From assembly GCA_036381015.1 (NCBI GenBank), contig DASVDR010000028.1, forward strand, positions 34,619 to 98,618: a stretch of 64,000 nt of DNA, written 5' to 3'. Numbering within the stretch: position 1 is the first letter of the stretch; each line of letters starts with the position of its first letter. This stretch comes from Gammaproteobacteria bacterium. Lineage in GTDB: Bacteria; Pseudomonadota; Gammaproteobacteria; Steroidobacterales; Rariloculaceae. The position numbers and the translations under genes were made by a program. The notes beneath the pieces were generated by a model. That model made no database searches. It was given only the letters and a program-made list of their open reading frames with translations, and was not told the origin of the DNA. Shown in pieces: positions 47,783 through 57,309 of this stretch.

Positions 47783-50059
47783 ATGCGGGAAATGACGAGC
47801 GATCGAGCCAGACAAGCGGACCGCCGCAGTCACGCCGAAGCGGGGCACGGGGCGCACGAATCGACATCGAGCCGGCACGCGCACTGCGGCTGCCACGGAA
47901 CGGACTCGAAGCGCCGGCCTTCGCCGGCCGCGGTGCAGGCCGGAAAGTGGACCTGCCCGATGCATCCCGACGTCGTTCGGGACGGCCCGGGCTTTTGCCC
48001 GAGCTGCGGGATGGCGCTCGAGCCGATGGTCGTCACGAGCGCCGACGAGGCGGAGAACCGGGAGCTGCGGGATATGACGCGCCGCCTCGTCGTGAGCGCG
48101 ATCCTCACCGTGCCGCTCGTGGTGCTCGCCATGGCCGAGATGATTCCCGCCCTGCCGCTCGCAGGGCTCGCGCACGGCCCTTTGATGGGCTGGATCGGCC
48201 TCGTGCTCGCGACGCCGGTCGTGCTGTGGGGAGGATGGCCGTTCTTCGTGCGCGGCGCGTATTCCATCGCCACGCGCCGTCTCAACATGTTCACGCTGAT
48301 CGCGCTCGGCGTCGCGGCGGCGTACGCGTACAGCGTCGCGGCCGTCGTCGCGCCGGGAATCTTCCCGGCGGCGTTTCGCGGCGAGGGCGGCGAGGTGGCC
48401 GTCTATTTCGAAGCGGCCGCCGTCATCGTCACGCTCGTGCTGCTCGGGCAGGTGCTCGAGCTGCGCGCGCGGAGCCGCACCGGGGCCGCGATTCGCGCGC
48501 TGCTCGAGCTCGCGCCGAAGACGGCGCGCCGGATCGGCGCGGACGGCACGGAGGAGGACGTCCCGCGGGACGAAATCGGTGTCGGCGATAGGCTGCGCGT
48601 CCGTCCGGGCGAGAAGGTGCCCGTGGACGGGACGGTGATCGAAGGCGAAAGCGCCGTCGACGAGTCGATGATCACGGGCGAGCCGATGCCCGTGGAGAAG
48701 CGCGCGGGCGACGAAGTGATCGGCGGCACGATGAACTCGACCGGCTCGCTCGTGATCCGCGCGGAGCGAGTCGGCGCGGACACGTTGCTCGCGCAGATCG
48801 TGAGCATGGTCGCCGAGGCGCAGCGCAGCCGAGCTCCGATTCAACGCCTGGCGGACGTCGTGGCGTCGTACTTCGTGCCGGCCGTCGTCGTCGCCGCAAT
48901 CGTCACGTTCGTCGCATGGTCGCTGCTCGGGCCCGCCCCGGCGATGGCCTACGGGCTCATCAACGCGATCGCCGTGCTGATCATCGCGTGCCCTTGCGCG
49001 CTCGGGCTCGCCACGCCGATGTCGATCATGGTCGCGGCAGGGAAGGGCGCCTCCGTCGGCGTGCTGTTCAAGAACGCCGAAGCGATCGAGCTCCTGCGCG
49101 AGGTCGACACGCTCGTCGTCGACAAGACCGGCACGCTGACCGAAGGGAAGCCGAAGCTCGTCTCGGCGGTGACGACGGGCGGCATCGGCGAGGACGAAAT
49201 GCTCGCCCTCGCCGCGAGCCTCGAGCGCGGGAGCGAGCATCCGATCGCGGCGGCGATCGTGTCCGGCGCAATGGACCGCGGCCTCGCGCTCTCCGCCGTC
49301 GAGGAATTCCGTTCGGTGACCGGAAAGGGAGTCGTCGGCCGCGTCGGCGGGCAGCGCATCGCGCTCGGCAACCGCGCGCTGCTCGCGGAGCTCGGCCTCG
49401 ATGCGGCCGCTCTCGCTGCGCGCGCCGAGACGCTGCGCACGGAAGGCCGAACCGTGATGTATGTCGCGCACGGCGACGAGGTCGTGGGGCTCGTCGCGGT
49501 CGCGGACCCGATCAAGCTCACGTCGGCCGAGGCCGTCCGGGACTTGCAGGCGGACGGCGTGACGCTGTCGATCGCGACCGGCGACAACGAGACGACGGCC
49601 CGGGCGGTGGCCCGGCGTCTCGGGATCGACGAGGTGCTCGCAGGAGTGCTGCCGGAGCACAAGGTCGAAGTCGTGAAGCGCCTGCAGGCCCAAGGCCGCA
49701 AGGTTGCGATGGCCGGCGATGGCGTGAACGACGCTCCGGCGCTCGCGGCCGCCCACGTCGGCATCGCGATGGGCACCGGCGCGGACGTCGCGTTGGAGAG
49801 CGCCGACGTGACGCTGGTTCGCGGCGACTTGCGCGCGATCGCCCGCGCTCGGCTGCTCAGCCGGGCGACGATGCGCAACATCAGGCAGAATCTGTTCTTC
49901 GCCTTCGTCTACAACGCGCTCGGCGTGCCGATTGCCGCGGGCGTTCTCTATCCCGCGTTCGGTCTGCTGCTGAGCCCCGTGATCGCGGCGGCGGCGATGA
50001 GCTTGAGCTCCGTATCGGTGATCGGCAACGCTTTGCGGCTGCGCCGCGCTCGCGTTTGA
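47783..50059 (+). CDS. copA: Copper-exporting P1B-type ATPase
   Basis: This 758-residue ATPase pumps Cu(I) to the periplasm. The N terminus has a His/Cys-rich stretch ([11 protein letters not shown]) and a heavy-metal-binding domain ([20 protein letters not shown]) instead of the usual HMA ferredoxin-like domain. Then come the actuator ([14 protein letters not shown] near residue 292), the membrane copper site [16 protein letters not shown] near 395, the phosphorylation motif [15 protein letters not shown] near 447, HP locus ([11 protein letters not shown]) and the hinge [20 protein letters not shown] near 642. ATG 47783 has GAGGAGG nine bases upstream. Divergent cueR and the operator support copper induction. 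Confidence 0.96.
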   Translation: MREMTSDRARQADRRSHAEAGHGAHESTSSRHAHCGCHGTDSKRRPSPAAVQAGKWTCPMHPDVVRDGPGFCPSCGMALEPMVVTSADEAENRELRDMTRRLVVSAILTVPLVVLAMAEMIPALPLAGLAHGPLMGWIGLVLATPVVLWGGWPFFVRGAYSIATRRLNMFTLIALGVAAAYAYSVAAVVAPGIFPAAFRGEGGEVAVYFEAAAVIVTLVLLGQVLELRARSRTGAAIRALLELAPKTARRIGADGTEEDVPRDEIGVGDRLRVRPGEKVPVDGTVIEGESAVDESMITGEPMPVEKRAGDEVIGGTMNSTGSLVIRAERVGADTLLAQIVSMVAEAQRSRAPIQRLADVVASYFVPAVVVAAIVTFVAWSLLGPAPAMAYGLINAIAVLIIACPCALGLATPMSIMVAAGKGASVGVLFKNAEAIELLREVDTLVVDKTGTLTEGKPKLVSAVTTGGIGEDEMLALAASLERGSEHPIAAAIVSGAMDRGLALSAVEEFRSVTGKGVVGRVGGQRIALGNRALLAELGLDAAALAARAETLRTEGRTVMYVAHGDEVVGLVAVADPIKLTSAEAVRDLQADGVTLSIATGDNETTARAVARRLGIDEVLAGVLPEHKVEVVKRLQAQGRKVAMAGDGVNDAPALAAAHVGIAMGTGADVALESADVTLVRGDLRAIARARLLSRATMRNIRQNLFFAFVYNALGVPIAAGVLYPAFGLLLSPVIAAAAMSLSSVSVIGNALRLRRARV

Positions 50060-50124
50060 GCACGGCGGGCACGGCGGTCGAGGGGGTTAGACTGTCGTCC
50101 TGTCCGTAGCACCGGGAGCCGATC

Positions 50125-50556
50125 ATGGCGAGCGTCGAGGTCCGCGACGCCGATTTCCACACCGACCGTGCCGAGATCAGGCGCATTCGATACGCCGTGT
50201 TCGTCGACGAGCAGGGCGTGCCCGAGAGCCTCGAGCTGGACGACCGCGACCCGCTCTGCGCGCACGTGCTCGCGTACGTCGGCGGGGAGGCGGTCGGCAC
50301 CGGCCGTCTGGACCTCGACAAGGGCGGCAAGATCGGGCGCGTCGCGGTGACCGCGGCGGCCCGCCGTCGCGGCGTCGGCTCGGCGATCATGCAGTGGCTG
50401 CATCGGCGCGCCGAAGCCGACGGACTGCGGAGCGTGTGGTGCCATGCGCAGGTCTCGGCCGCGCCGTTCTACGAGCGCCTCGGTTACCGAATCACGAGCG
50501 ACGTCTTTCTCGAGGCGGACATCGAGCACGTGAGGATGGAGCGAACCTTGCCGTGA
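50125..50556 (+). CDS. GNAT-family N-acetyltransferase
   Basis: This 143-residue single-domain acetyltransferase resembles the YjcF/ElaA group: IRRIRYAVFVDEQGVPESLE near residue 18, LDDRDPLCAHVLAYVGGEAVG, the acetyl-CoA loop RVAVTAAARRRGVGSAIMQW near 75, and HAQVSAAPFYERLGYRITSD near 107. No signal peptide is present. Substrate cannot be deduced. It lies between copA and convergent aroG and is preceded by GGGAGCCGATC. Confidence 0.88.
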   Translation: MASVEVRDADFHTDRAEIRRIRYAVFVDEQGVPESLELDDRDPLCAHVLAYVGGEAVGTGRLDLDKGGKIGRVAVTAAARRRGVGSAIMQWLHRRAEADGLRSVWCHAQVSAAPFYERLGYRITSDVFLEADIEHVRMERTLP

Positions 50557-50565
50557 CGTTGCGGC

Positions 50566-51672
50566 TCAGGCCGCCGTCACGTCTTTCCGCAGCGTGCGCG
50601 CCTCGAAGGCCGTGCTTTCGGCGGCGCGCCTTTGCCGTACCGCAGCAGCGAGCCGCTCGAGCACGGCGACCGACTCGTCCCAGCCGAGACACGCGTCGGT
50701 GACGCTCTGGCCGTACGTCAGGGGCCGCCCCGCCTCGAGATCCTGACGGCCGCCGACGAGATGGCTCTCGACCATCACGCCGATGATCCGCTTCTCGCCG
50801 TTCTCGATCCGCGCAGCGATGCTCTCGACGACCTTCGGCTGGTTTTCCGGCCGCTTGCCGCTGTTCGCATGGCTCGCGTCGATCATGACTCGGGGCGGCA
50901 GGCCGGCCTCCTCGAGCAGCTTCGCTGCCGCGTCGACGCCCGTCGAGTCGTAGTTCGGCACCTTGCCCCCGCGCAGGATCACGTGGCCGTCGCGGTTGCC
51001 GGTGGTGGCGGCGACCGCCGAGCGGCCGTCCTTCGTCACGGCCAGGAAATGGTGGGGCTCGGAAGCCGCGCGCACCGCATCGACGGCGATCTTCACGCTG
51101 CCGCCGGTGCCGTTCTTGAAGCCGACCGGGCAGGACAACCCCGACGCCATCTCGCGATGAATCTGGCTCTCCGTCGTGCGCGCGCCGATCGCGCCCCAGG
51201 CGACGAGGTCGGAGATGTACTGCGGCGAGATCGTGTCGAGATATTCGCAACCGGCCGGCAAGCCGAGCGCATTGATCTCGCAGAGCAGCCGGCGGGCGAG
51301 GCGCAAGCCCTTGTTGATTCGGAAGCTGCCGTCCAGATCCGGATCATTGATCAGCCCTTTCCACCCGACCGTCGTGCGCGGCTTCTCGAAGTAAACCCGC
51401 ATCACGATCTCGAGCGCGTCGCCCAGGGCGTCGCGCAGCGGTCGAAGGCGCTCCGCATAGTCCATCGCCGCAGCCGGGTCGTGAATGGAGCAGGGCCCGA
51501 TCACGACGACGATACGGTCGTCCCGGCCCCGCAAGATCTCGTGGATGGCTCTTCGTGCCGCGGATACCGTCTCGGACATCGAGTCCGTGCACGGCAGGTC
51601 GCGGATCAGCTCGGCCGGCGTGACGAGCGGCTCGAGGCTGCGGATGCGCAGGTCGTCGGTATGGGGCGCCAT
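50566..51672 (-). CDS. aroG: 3-deoxy-7-phosphoheptulonate (DAHP) synthase, class I
   Basis: This enzyme condenses phosphoenolpyruvate and erythrose-4-phosphate, entering aromatic amino acid synthesis. The 368-residue protein is a class I (AroFGH-type) DAHP synthase: VVVIGPCSIHDPAAAMDYA near residue 60, VMRVYFEKPRTTVGWKGLIN near 88, GARTTESQIHREMASGLSCP near 165, HFLAVTKDGRSAV near 212, MIDASHANSGKRPENQ near 262 and QSVTDACLGWDESV near 325. Metal ligands (Cys, His, Glu, Asp) are in these motifs. ATG 51672 is preceded by AAAGGAAAA. An aromatic-rich leader peptide and terminator lie just upstream, so transcription is probably controlled by attenuation. Which aromatic amino acid feeds back on the enzyme is unclear. 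Confidence 0.96.
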   Translation of the reverse strand: MAPHTDDLRIRSLEPLVTPAELIRDLPCTDSMSETVSAARRAIHEILRGRDDRIVVVIGPCSIHDPAAAMDYAERLRPLRDALGDALEIVMRVYFEKPRTTVGWKGLINDPDLDGSFRINKGLRLARRLLCEINALGLPAGCEYLDTISPQYISDLVAWGAIGARTTESQIHREMASGLSCPVGFKNGTGGSVKIAVDAVRAASEPHHFLAVTKDGRSAVAATTGNRDGHVILRGGKVPNYDSTGVDAAAKLLEEAGLPPRVMIDASHANSGKRPENQPKVVESIAARIENGEKRIIGVMVESHLVGGRQDLEAGRPLTYGQSVTDACLGWDESVAVLERLAAAVRQRRAAESTAFEARTLRKDVTAA

Positions 51673-51722
51673 GACTTTTCCTTTCACTTTCGTCGCTGGA
51701 GCCCGCGAGATCCGGCGGCCCG

Positions 51723-51752
51723 AAAAAAAAGCCGCCAGTCTCGCTGGCGGCT
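51723..51752 (-). terminator. Attenuator terminator upstream of aroG
   Basis: On the minus strand GCCGCCAG (51744-51751) pairs with CTGGCGGC (51731-51738) around loop CGAGA, followed by eight T residues. It is a strong intrinsic terminator, located after the leader peptide stop and before aroG, as in amino-acid attenuators. Confidence 0.9.
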
Positions 51753-51780
51753 CTTTCGGAATGCTTCTCGAACGGGAACT

Positions 51781-51867
51781 CTAGATCGATCGCAACCCTT
51801 CCTCCGCCTGCGGCATCGGAAAACCGTAAAACCGGAAATAGTAGAAGCGGGCTCGGCCGACCGTCAT
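51781..51867 (-). CDS. Aromatic-rich leader peptide controlling aroG by attenuation
   Basis: A 28-codon ORF starts at ATG 51867 and ends at TAG. Residues 8-16 are FYYFRFYGF: four Phe and three Tyr codons in nine. The stop lies 29 bases before a strong intrinsic terminator in front of the DAHP synthase gene. Codons 20-22 contain GGCGG (51804-51808), which can pair with the CCGCC of the terminator's left arm, as an antiterminator would if the ribosome stalled on the aromatic codons. There is no clear Shine-Dalgarno; a promoter ending a few bases before the ATG suggests leaderless translation. By position it should sense charged tRNA-Phe and/or tRNA-Tyr. Confidence 0.85.
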   Translation of the reverse strand: MTVGRARFYYFRFYGFPMPQAEEGLRSI

Positions 51868-51875
51868 GGCCGCTA

Positions 51876-51904
51876 TTGATACCACAGCTCCGCGCGATCG
51901 CCAA
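51876..51904 (-). promoter_or_regulatory. Probable promoter of the aroG leader
   Basis: On the minus strand TTGGCG (51899-51904) and TATCAA (51876-51881) are 17 bases apart. The expected start falls within a few bases of the leader peptide ATG at 51867, so the leader mRNA may be leaderless or nearly so. It overlaps the end of the upstream phospholipase-D gene region. Confidence 0.55.
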
Positions 51905-51913
51905 ATGCGAGCG

Positions 51914-53431
51914 TCACGCCGAGTCGGACGCGCCCCGGCGCCACAGGCGATAGCCGCGATAGAGCAGCGCGAGGCCGCCCCAGGCGGCGAGCGCGGCAAG
52001 AGGGTAGGCCAGCACGCGCGGGAACAACGCGAAGAGCAGCGCGAGGCCGCAGAGGAGAACGCCGGCGATCGTCGTGAGCCGCGCTTCGACCGGTCCCAGC
52101 ACGCGCCGATCCGTGAACGCCGCGCCGATCGTGTGGCCGATGCGGATCGCGCCGGCGGCTGCCCGGCTCGCGCTCCCCCGGCCGGGTCTCGGGCGGCCGC
52201 CGATCGGCCACAGCCCCGCTCGCCTCGGCCTCGCCCGCTCGGGCGCCGGCGCCTGCACCCGGCGGCGTGCGGTCAGCACGATCTCGGTCGAGCGGTCGAG
52301 ATCCTGCAGGTACGCCTCCTCCATCTCGCGGGCGAAGTCGACGTCCTCGACGACCGCGTCGAGCTCGCAGTTCCCGAACCAGCTCGCAACGTTCAGGTTC
52401 GTGGAGCCGACCCGCGCCCAGCTGCCGTCGGCGACGGCGCTCTTCGCGTGCAGCATCGTGCCGTTCCATTCGAAGATGCGCACGCCGGCCTCGAGCAGCG
52501 GACGGTAGCCCGCGCGGCTCAACGGACGCATCAGCGGCACGTCGGTGGAGCTCGGGACGAGGAGGCGCACGTCGATGCCGTCCTGCGCCGCGGCGCGCAG
52601 GGCCTGGACGTAGGACGTGGTGCCGGCATAGTACGCGTCCGTGAGCCAGAGGCGGCTCGTCGCGAGCGTCGCGACGAGCTGGTCGACCCGAAGCATGCCG
52701 GCGGTAGCGGGCTCGGTGGCGACGATCCGCATCGCGCTGTGCCCCGCCGGTCGGACCTCGTCCGCCGCTTCCCCGGGGGGAATCGGCTCGCCGAGCATCG
52801 CCCACATCCGCGCGAAGCTGCGCTCGACCGACGCGACGGCCCGACCGCGAATCTCGACGCCGGTATCGCGCCACGGGTCGATGCCTCGCTCCGGGTCGCC
52901 GACCCAATCCCGGCCGACGCACAGCCCGGTGACGAAAGCGACCTCGCTGTCGACCGCGAGCATCTTGCGATGATCGCGCGACAGCCACCCGAACGGACTC
53001 TCGGGCTTCGGCGGATTGAAGCAGCGCACCTCGACGCCGGCCGCGCGGAGCGCCTGCCAGAAGCGGCCCGATGCCTTGCCGAGGTTACCGAGCCAGTCGT
53101 AGATCAGCCGGACATGGACTCCGGCGGCCGCGCGCTCGCCGAGCGCCGCCGCGAACTCCCGTCCGACCTCGTCGTCGCAGATGAAGTAGCTCTCGAAATA
53201 GATGTGATTCCGCGCGGCGCGGATTGCATCGAGCCATGCCGGGTAGTTCTCCTGCGCGTCGCGCAGGAGCCGAACGCGATTCCCGTGGATCAGCGGCGCG
53301 CCCGCGGCGCGCGAGAATGCGTCGTCCGCGATCTCCCGAAGATGCGCTTCGACGTCGTCGGAGGAAGGCAACGGGCGCTCTACGGCCGCTTCACCTCGCG
53401 CGTCGACGGGACTCCGAGCGCCGGTAGTCAT
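51914..53431 (-). CDS. Phospholipase D-type cardiolipin synthase, C-terminal membrane anchor
   Basis: The 505-residue protein has two PLD HKD motifs: [20 protein letters not shown] near residue 160 and [20 protein letters not shown] near 345, with an N-terminal core ([38 protein letters not shown]). This fits cardiolipin synthase B-like enzymes, which make cardiolipin from phosphatidylglycerol. Unlike ClsA there are no N-terminal helices; instead two hydrophobic helices lie at about 450-490 ([38 protein letters not shown]). ATG 53431 ([13 protein letters not shown]) is chosen; the frame is open upstream without similarity. Exact phospholipid substrate is unproven. Confidence 0.88.
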   Translation of the reverse strand: MTTGARSPVDARGEAAVERPLPSSDDVEAHLREIADDAFSRAAGAPLIHGNRVRLLRDAQENYPAWLDAIRAARNHIYFESYFICDDEVGREFAAALGERAAAGVHVRLIYDWLGNLGKASGRFWQALRAAGVEVRCFNPPKPESPFGWLSRDHRKMLAVDSEVAFVTGLCVGRDWVGDPERGIDPWRDTGVEIRGRAVASVERSFARMWAMLGEPIPPGEAADEVRPAGHSAMRIVATEPATAGMLRVDQLVATLATSRLWLTDAYYAGTTSYVQALRAAAQDGIDVRLLVPSSTDVPLMRPLSRAGYRPLLEAGVRIFEWNGTMLHAKSAVADGSWARVGSTNLNVASWFGNCELDAVVEDVDFAREMEEAYLQDLDRSTEIVLTARRRVQAPAPERARPRRAGLWPIGGRPRPGRGSASRAAAGAIRIGHTIGAAFTDRRVLGPVEARLTTIAGVLLCGLALLFALFPRVLAYPLAALAAWGGLALLYRGYRLWRRGASDSA

Positions 53432-53556
53432 CGGGAACCCGGCTCGAGCGCTCAGCCCGAGGCCGGCGGAGCGGCGCTCGAGGGACGGAGCGTGCCGTGC
53501 GCGGCGAGCATGCCCCGCGGCTGCAACTTCCGGGCCAGGGCCCGCTCCGCCCGTCG

Positions 53557-55026
53557 TCACCCCCCGCGCTCACCGCGGCCGGGCTCCGGGAGGGCCTGCG
53601 CGCCCGCAGGGGAGGAAGGCGGTTCCGCCGCGGCACTCCTCTCGAGCGCGGGGACGATCTCGGGCTTCGTATCGGCCAGTATCTCGAGCACCGCGGTGCG
53701 ATCCGCGGGCGACAGGTGCGCGAACTTCTCGCTTCGGTCCTCTCCGCGCAGAATCTCGCCGAAGCGGCGGTAGACGTAGGCTTTCGCGGGGCCGGGCAGA
53801 GCGTCGAACGCCTCGGAGTAAACGAGGTAGCTCAACGGGTAGCGAAGCAGCCGCCGCGTGAGGTCGAGCTCGCGGAGCGACCGTCCACGGCGGTCGCGGG
53901 GACCGCGCTGCTCGAAGCGCTCTTGGAAGGACGAGCTGCCGGTGATCGGGCTCGTGATCTCCGCTTCGCCGACGAACAGCATCGTTTCGACGAGCGGCTC
54001 GGTGAGCTCGGCGATCCGCTCGCGAACCGCGGGATCCTCCGGTTCGCCGGAGGAACGAGTGCCGTCCCGGCCCGTATCGGGCAGCAGCGTGCGTACGCGA
54101 TAGCCGACCCGCGCGATCTCGTTCTGCACGTCCACCTGATGTTGCAGCACGAGCAGGGCCACGATGTCGCTGCCCGGAGCAAGGTAAGGCGTCATGTCGA
54201 CGCGCCCGTCGAGGTCGTCGAGATTGCCGACCCGGAGACTCTCGAGATCCGTGAGGTCCGCGATGTTGCGCACGACGATGTTCCCGAGGTGCACCTGGTC
54301 GCCGTGCCGGCCGGTGACGTACCAGCCGCCGAAGCGGTTACGGAGCGGCGTTCGCTGCGTCGTGAGGATCCACCCTTCGTGGGCGACGACGTTGCCTTGC
54401 GCGCCGATGTAGCCGGAGCCGACGATGAAGCGCGGCACGCCGCCGCCGGTCAACGACAGCGAATCGTGGCAGCGCAGGCACTGCTCCATCTGGCGATCGA
54501 ACTGCGGCGGCTCCGTCTGATCGAGCGTGTAGAACACCGGGCCGAGCTTCGGATCCATCGACGCGATCTCGATCGGCCCGCCGCCTTGCACCCAGGCGAC
54601 GTACACGTCGTCGTTGAAATAGATCGCACGGGGCGTGCTCGCGCGGATGTTGCCGACCTGCAAGCTCGTGGCGGAGAACACGAGCACCTGCGAAGCGGGA
54701 TCGATCTGGAGCGCTTCGAGCAGGGAGTCGAGATAGCCTCGCGGCGCGCTGTGCTCGAGCGTCGCTCGGCCGTCGGCAAGGGTCTGCGCAAGCGCGCTGA
54801 TGCGGTCCGTCGTCGGTGTCGTCGAGTAGCCGACGGCCGGGTACTCGACGTCGTAGCGGAGCGGTCGCTCGGCCGCGTCGCCGGCAGGCTCCGCGGCCGG
54901 CGCGGAAGCAGCGCGTTCGCCGGCCGGCTCGTTGCCGAGCCGGGACGAGAGCATCGCCGTCAGCGCGACGGCCCCCGCGGCGAGCGCGGCCGCGGCGATC
55001 AGCGGGAGACGCAAACCTTTTCGCAT
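53557..55026 (-). CDS. Periplasmic protein with single cytochrome-c-type heme motif, unknown function
   Basis: The 489-residue product has an N-terminal hydrophobic anchor or signal ([20 protein letters not shown]), a long N-terminal domain ([78 protein letters not shown]), then one CxxCH motif, [20 protein letters not shown], near residue 175. Beyond it are [20 protein letters not shown] and a helical C-terminal domain ([20 protein letters not shown]). The same architecture occurs in uncharacterised proteins of Planctomycetes and Proteobacteria. Covalent heme binding is inferred from CLRCH. No partner oxidase or dehydrogenase lies next to it. Confidence 0.78.
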   Translation of the reverse strand: MRKGLRLPLIAAAALAAGAVALTAMLSSRLGNEPAGERAASAPAAEPAGDAAERPLRYDVEYPAVGYSTTPTTDRISALAQTLADGRATLEHSAPRGYLDSLLEALQIDPASQVLVFSATSLQVGNIRASTPRAIYFNDDVYVAWVQGGGPIEIASMDPKLGPVFYTLDQTEPPQFDRQMEQCLRCHDSLSLTGGGVPRFIVGSGYIGAQGNVVAHEGWILTTQRTPLRNRFGGWYVTGRHGDQVHLGNIVVRNIADLTDLESLRVGNLDDLDGRVDMTPYLAPGSDIVALLVLQHQVDVQNEIARVGYRVRTLLPDTGRDGTRSSGEPEDPAVRERIAELTEPLVETMLFVGEAEITSPITGSSSFQERFEQRGPRDRRGRSLRELDLTRRLLRYPLSYLVYSEAFDALPGPAKAYVYRRFGEILRGEDRSEKFAHLSPADRTAVLEILADTKPEIVPALERSAAAEPPSSPAGAQALPEPGRGERGG

Positions 55027-55154
55027 GTCGATATGAACCTACCAGACCCGCGCGCCGCGGAACAACACGCGCGAAAGCGCACGGGGAGGTGCTCGTGTCG
55101 GTCCGAAGGCGGCCTGCCCGCGCGCCGAGCGCCGTCATCGACGCGACGGAGTCG

Positions 55155-56087
55155 CTAATGGGGCAGGCGGCGCCGCGGCTCGATCGCGGGCTCCTGCACC
55201 GCGACGTGGCCGCAGTTCTTTCCCGCCGATTTCGCGCGGTACATCAGCGAGTCCGCACCCCTGATCAGCGCGTCGACGTCCGCCGGCGGCACGGTGAAGA
55301 CGGCCGCGCCCATGCTGAAAGTGACCTGCACGCCCAGCTCGCCCGCCGCGCTCGCGAGCGACGAGCCGAGCTTCGCGATCACGTCCTCGGCCTGGTCGGC
55401 CGCGGTCTCCGGAAGCAGCGCGACGAACTCGTCGCCTCCGATCCGGCACACGCTGTCGCTGCGGCGCAGCGAGCGCTTCAACGTGCCCGCCGCGGCCCGC
55501 AGCACGTCGTCGCCGCGGCTGTGGCCGAAGCGGTCGTTGACGCTCTTGAAGTCGTCCACGTCGACGTAAACGACCGTCAGGGGATGGCCGTATCGGCGTG
55601 CGCGGGAGATCTCGACCCTGGCGATCTCCTCGAACGCCCGGGCATTGAGCAGCCCGGTGAGGTGATCCGTGCGCGCGAGCTCGTGCGCGAGCTCGAGCGC
55701 GTTGCGGAGCCGGCAGATCAGCACGCCGATCAGCGTGAAGATCACGAGACGCGTCGTCGCGTTCCACGCGACCACGCCGACGCTGGCCGGACCGAGCGAG
55801 AGCCACTCCGCCGCGAGCCAGAGCAGCGCGCCGGTCGACGCGATCACCGTCGTGAGGGCCGTGCGGCCCGTCGTCCAGGCGGTCATCGCGATCACCGCCA
55901 GATAGAACAGCGAAAACGAGATCTCGGGTCCGGACAGATAGTCGCCGAGGGCGATCAGGAAGAGCAGCACCGCGGCCGCGGCGAGGACCGCGGGAAGCGG
56001 GACGTGCGCGCCGCCGCCGTGCACGGTGCGACTTTTTCGACTCCGTTCGGGCGGCATGGCGGTTGGCTCGATCCGGGCATTGGGCAT
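55155..56087 (-). CDS. Membrane-bound diguanylate cyclase
   Basis: The 310-residue protein has about four or five N-terminal membrane helices (LPAVLAAAAVLLFLIALGDY, FSLFYLAVIAMTAWTTGRTA, LTTVIASTGALLWLAAEWLS, LVIFTLIGVLICRL) and a C-terminal GGDEF domain: DHLTGLLNARAFEEIARVEI near residue 140, VYVDVDDFKSVNDRFGHSRG near 170 and the active site RIGGDEFVALLPE near 218. An RRSD sequence five residues before it is a likely product-inhibition I-site. It should make cyclic di-GMP. No sensory PAS or GAF domain is present; the membrane part may be MASE-like. It is adjacent to the cytochrome-like gene on the same strand with a 128-base gap. Confidence 0.92.
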   Translation of the reverse strand: MPNARIEPTAMPPERSRKSRTVHGGGAHVPLPAVLAAAAVLLFLIALGDYLSGPEISFSLFYLAVIAMTAWTTGRTALTTVIASTGALLWLAAEWLSLGPASVGVVAWNATTRLVIFTLIGVLICRLRNALELAHELARTDHLTGLLNARAFEEIARVEISRARRYGHPLTVVYVDVDDFKSVNDRFGHSRGDDVLRAAAGTLKRSLRRSDSVCRIGGDEFVALLPETAADQAEDVIAKLGSSLASAAGELGVQVTFSMGAAVFTVPPADVDALIRGADSLMYRAKSAGKNCGHVAVQEPAIEPRRRLPH

Positions 56088-56235
56088 AACCTAGCCCAAC
56101 TCGGGCCCCGTGGGGACTTCGAATGCTCGAACCGCTCGTGACAGCCGCCGCACGTGGATTCAGGCCGAGTGTGACGGCACCGGCGGCCGTGCCGACGCGA
56201 CGAGCCGGACGTGCAGCGCGAGGTGGGTGCGCCGC

Positions 56236-56742
56236 ATGACGAGCGCCGGCCCGCGGCTCACGGTGCGGACCGCGGAGGCCGACGATGTTCCGGCGCTCCT
56301 CGGCTTCATCCGCGAGCTCGCCGACTACGAGCGCCTTTCTCACGAGGTCGTCGCCGACGAGGCGGGGCTGCGCAGCGGGCTCTTCGGCGAGAACAAGGCG
56401 GCCGAAGCGCTGATCGCCCGCTACGACGGCGAGGACGCGGGCTTCGTGCTCTTCTTCCGAACGTTCTCGACTTTCCTCGGCCGGCCCGGGCTCTACGTCG
56501 AGGATCTCTTCGTCAGACCGGCGCTGCGGGGGCGGGGAATCGGCAAGGCGTTGCTGCGCCGCGTCGCGCACCTCGCCGTCGAGCGCGGCTGCGGCCGGCT
56601 CGAGTGGGCCGTGCTCGACTGGAACGCGCCGGCGATCCGGTTCTACGAGCGGGTCGGCGCCCGGCCTCTTCGCGACTGGACGACGTATCGGCTCACGGGG
56701 CGGGCACTGGCCGATTTCGCGGCCGCGCCCGACGAGCCTTGA
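56236..56742 (+). CDS. GNAT-family N-acetyltransferase (diamine/spermidine type)
   Basis: This 168-residue acetyltransferase resembles the diamine acetyltransferase group: LTVRTAEADDVPALLGFIRE at the start, FVLFFRTFSTFLGRPGLYVE near residue 70, the acetyl-CoA loop LFVRPALRGRGIGKALLRRV near 92, and RLEWAVLDWNAPAIRFYERV near 120. ATG 56236 is used; the frame is open 42 codons upstream with no similarity. The stop overlaps a possible TTG start of the DUF488 gene. Confidence 0.88.
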   Translation: MTSAGPRLTVRTAEADDVPALLGFIRELADYERLSHEVVADEAGLRSGLFGENKAAEALIARYDGEDAGFVLFFRTFSTFLGRPGLYVEDLFVRPALRGRGIGKALLRRVAHLAVERGCGRLEWAVLDWNAPAIRFYERVGARPLRDWTTYRLTGRALADFAAAPDEP

Positions 56743-56747
56743 GCTCC

Positions 56748-57290
56748 GTGCCCGGCGGTCCGCACGCGTCCCCGACGATCTACACGATCGGGCATTCCAC
56801 GCGCCCGGTCGAGGAGCTGATCGACTTGCTGCGGCGCCACCGCGTCGATCTGCTCGTCGACATCCGCACGGTCCCGAAATCCCGTCACAATCCCCAGTTC
56901 GAGCAGCAGAGCCTGCGCCGAAGCCTCGAGAACGCGGGCATCGAGTATCGCCACATGGGCAGCCTCGGAGGCCTGCGGCGGCCGGCCGCCGATTCCGTGA
57001 ATCGCGGCTGGCGAAACGACTCCTTTCGGGGCTTCGCCGACTACATGCAGACGCCGGAGTTCTCGGCCGCCGTGGCGGAGCTGATCGGTGCGGCCGAGGG
57101 ACGCACGGCGGCGATCATGTGCGCCGAGGCCGTGCCGTGGCGCTGCCACCGCTCGCTCGTCGGCGACGCGCTGCTCGTCCGCGGCGTCGAGGTCGTCGAC
57201 ATCATCGGCGAGCAGAGCGCGCGCAAGCACGTGCTGACGCGGTTCGCCAAAGTGGACGGGACGCGAATCACGTATCCGGCCGAAACGTGA
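56748..57290 (+). CDS. DUF488 domain protein
   Basis: The 180-residue soluble protein matches DUF488: TIYTIGHSTRPVEELIDLLR at the N terminus, VDLLVDIRTVPKSRHNPQFE near residue 35, MGSLGGLRRP near 75, GFADYMQTPEFSAAVAELIG near 98, MCAEAVPWRCHRSLVGDALL near 125 with two conserved cysteines, and VVDIIGEQSARKHVLTRFA near the end. The family's function is not established; the MCAE and CHR motifs suggest nucleic-acid or metal chemistry. GTG 56748 is preferred over TTG 56739, which overlaps the preceding stop. The tandem position with the acetyltransferase suggests one transcript. Confidence 0.88.
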   Translation: MPGGPHASPTIYTIGHSTRPVEELIDLLRRHRVDLLVDIRTVPKSRHNPQFEQQSLRRSLENAGIEYRHMGSLGGLRRPAADSVNRGWRNDSFRGFADYMQTPEFSAAVAELIGAAEGRTAAIMCAEAVPWRCHRSLVGDALLVRGVEVVDIIGEQSARKHVLTRFAKVDGTRITYPAET

Positions 57291-57309
57291 CCCGGCCGGG
57301 GTTGCAAAT

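Noticed and set aside
47714-49756. A 680-codon minus-strand open frame opposite copA
   Set aside because: It overlaps copA fully and would run over the cueR-copA operator; composition is typical of antisense frames.
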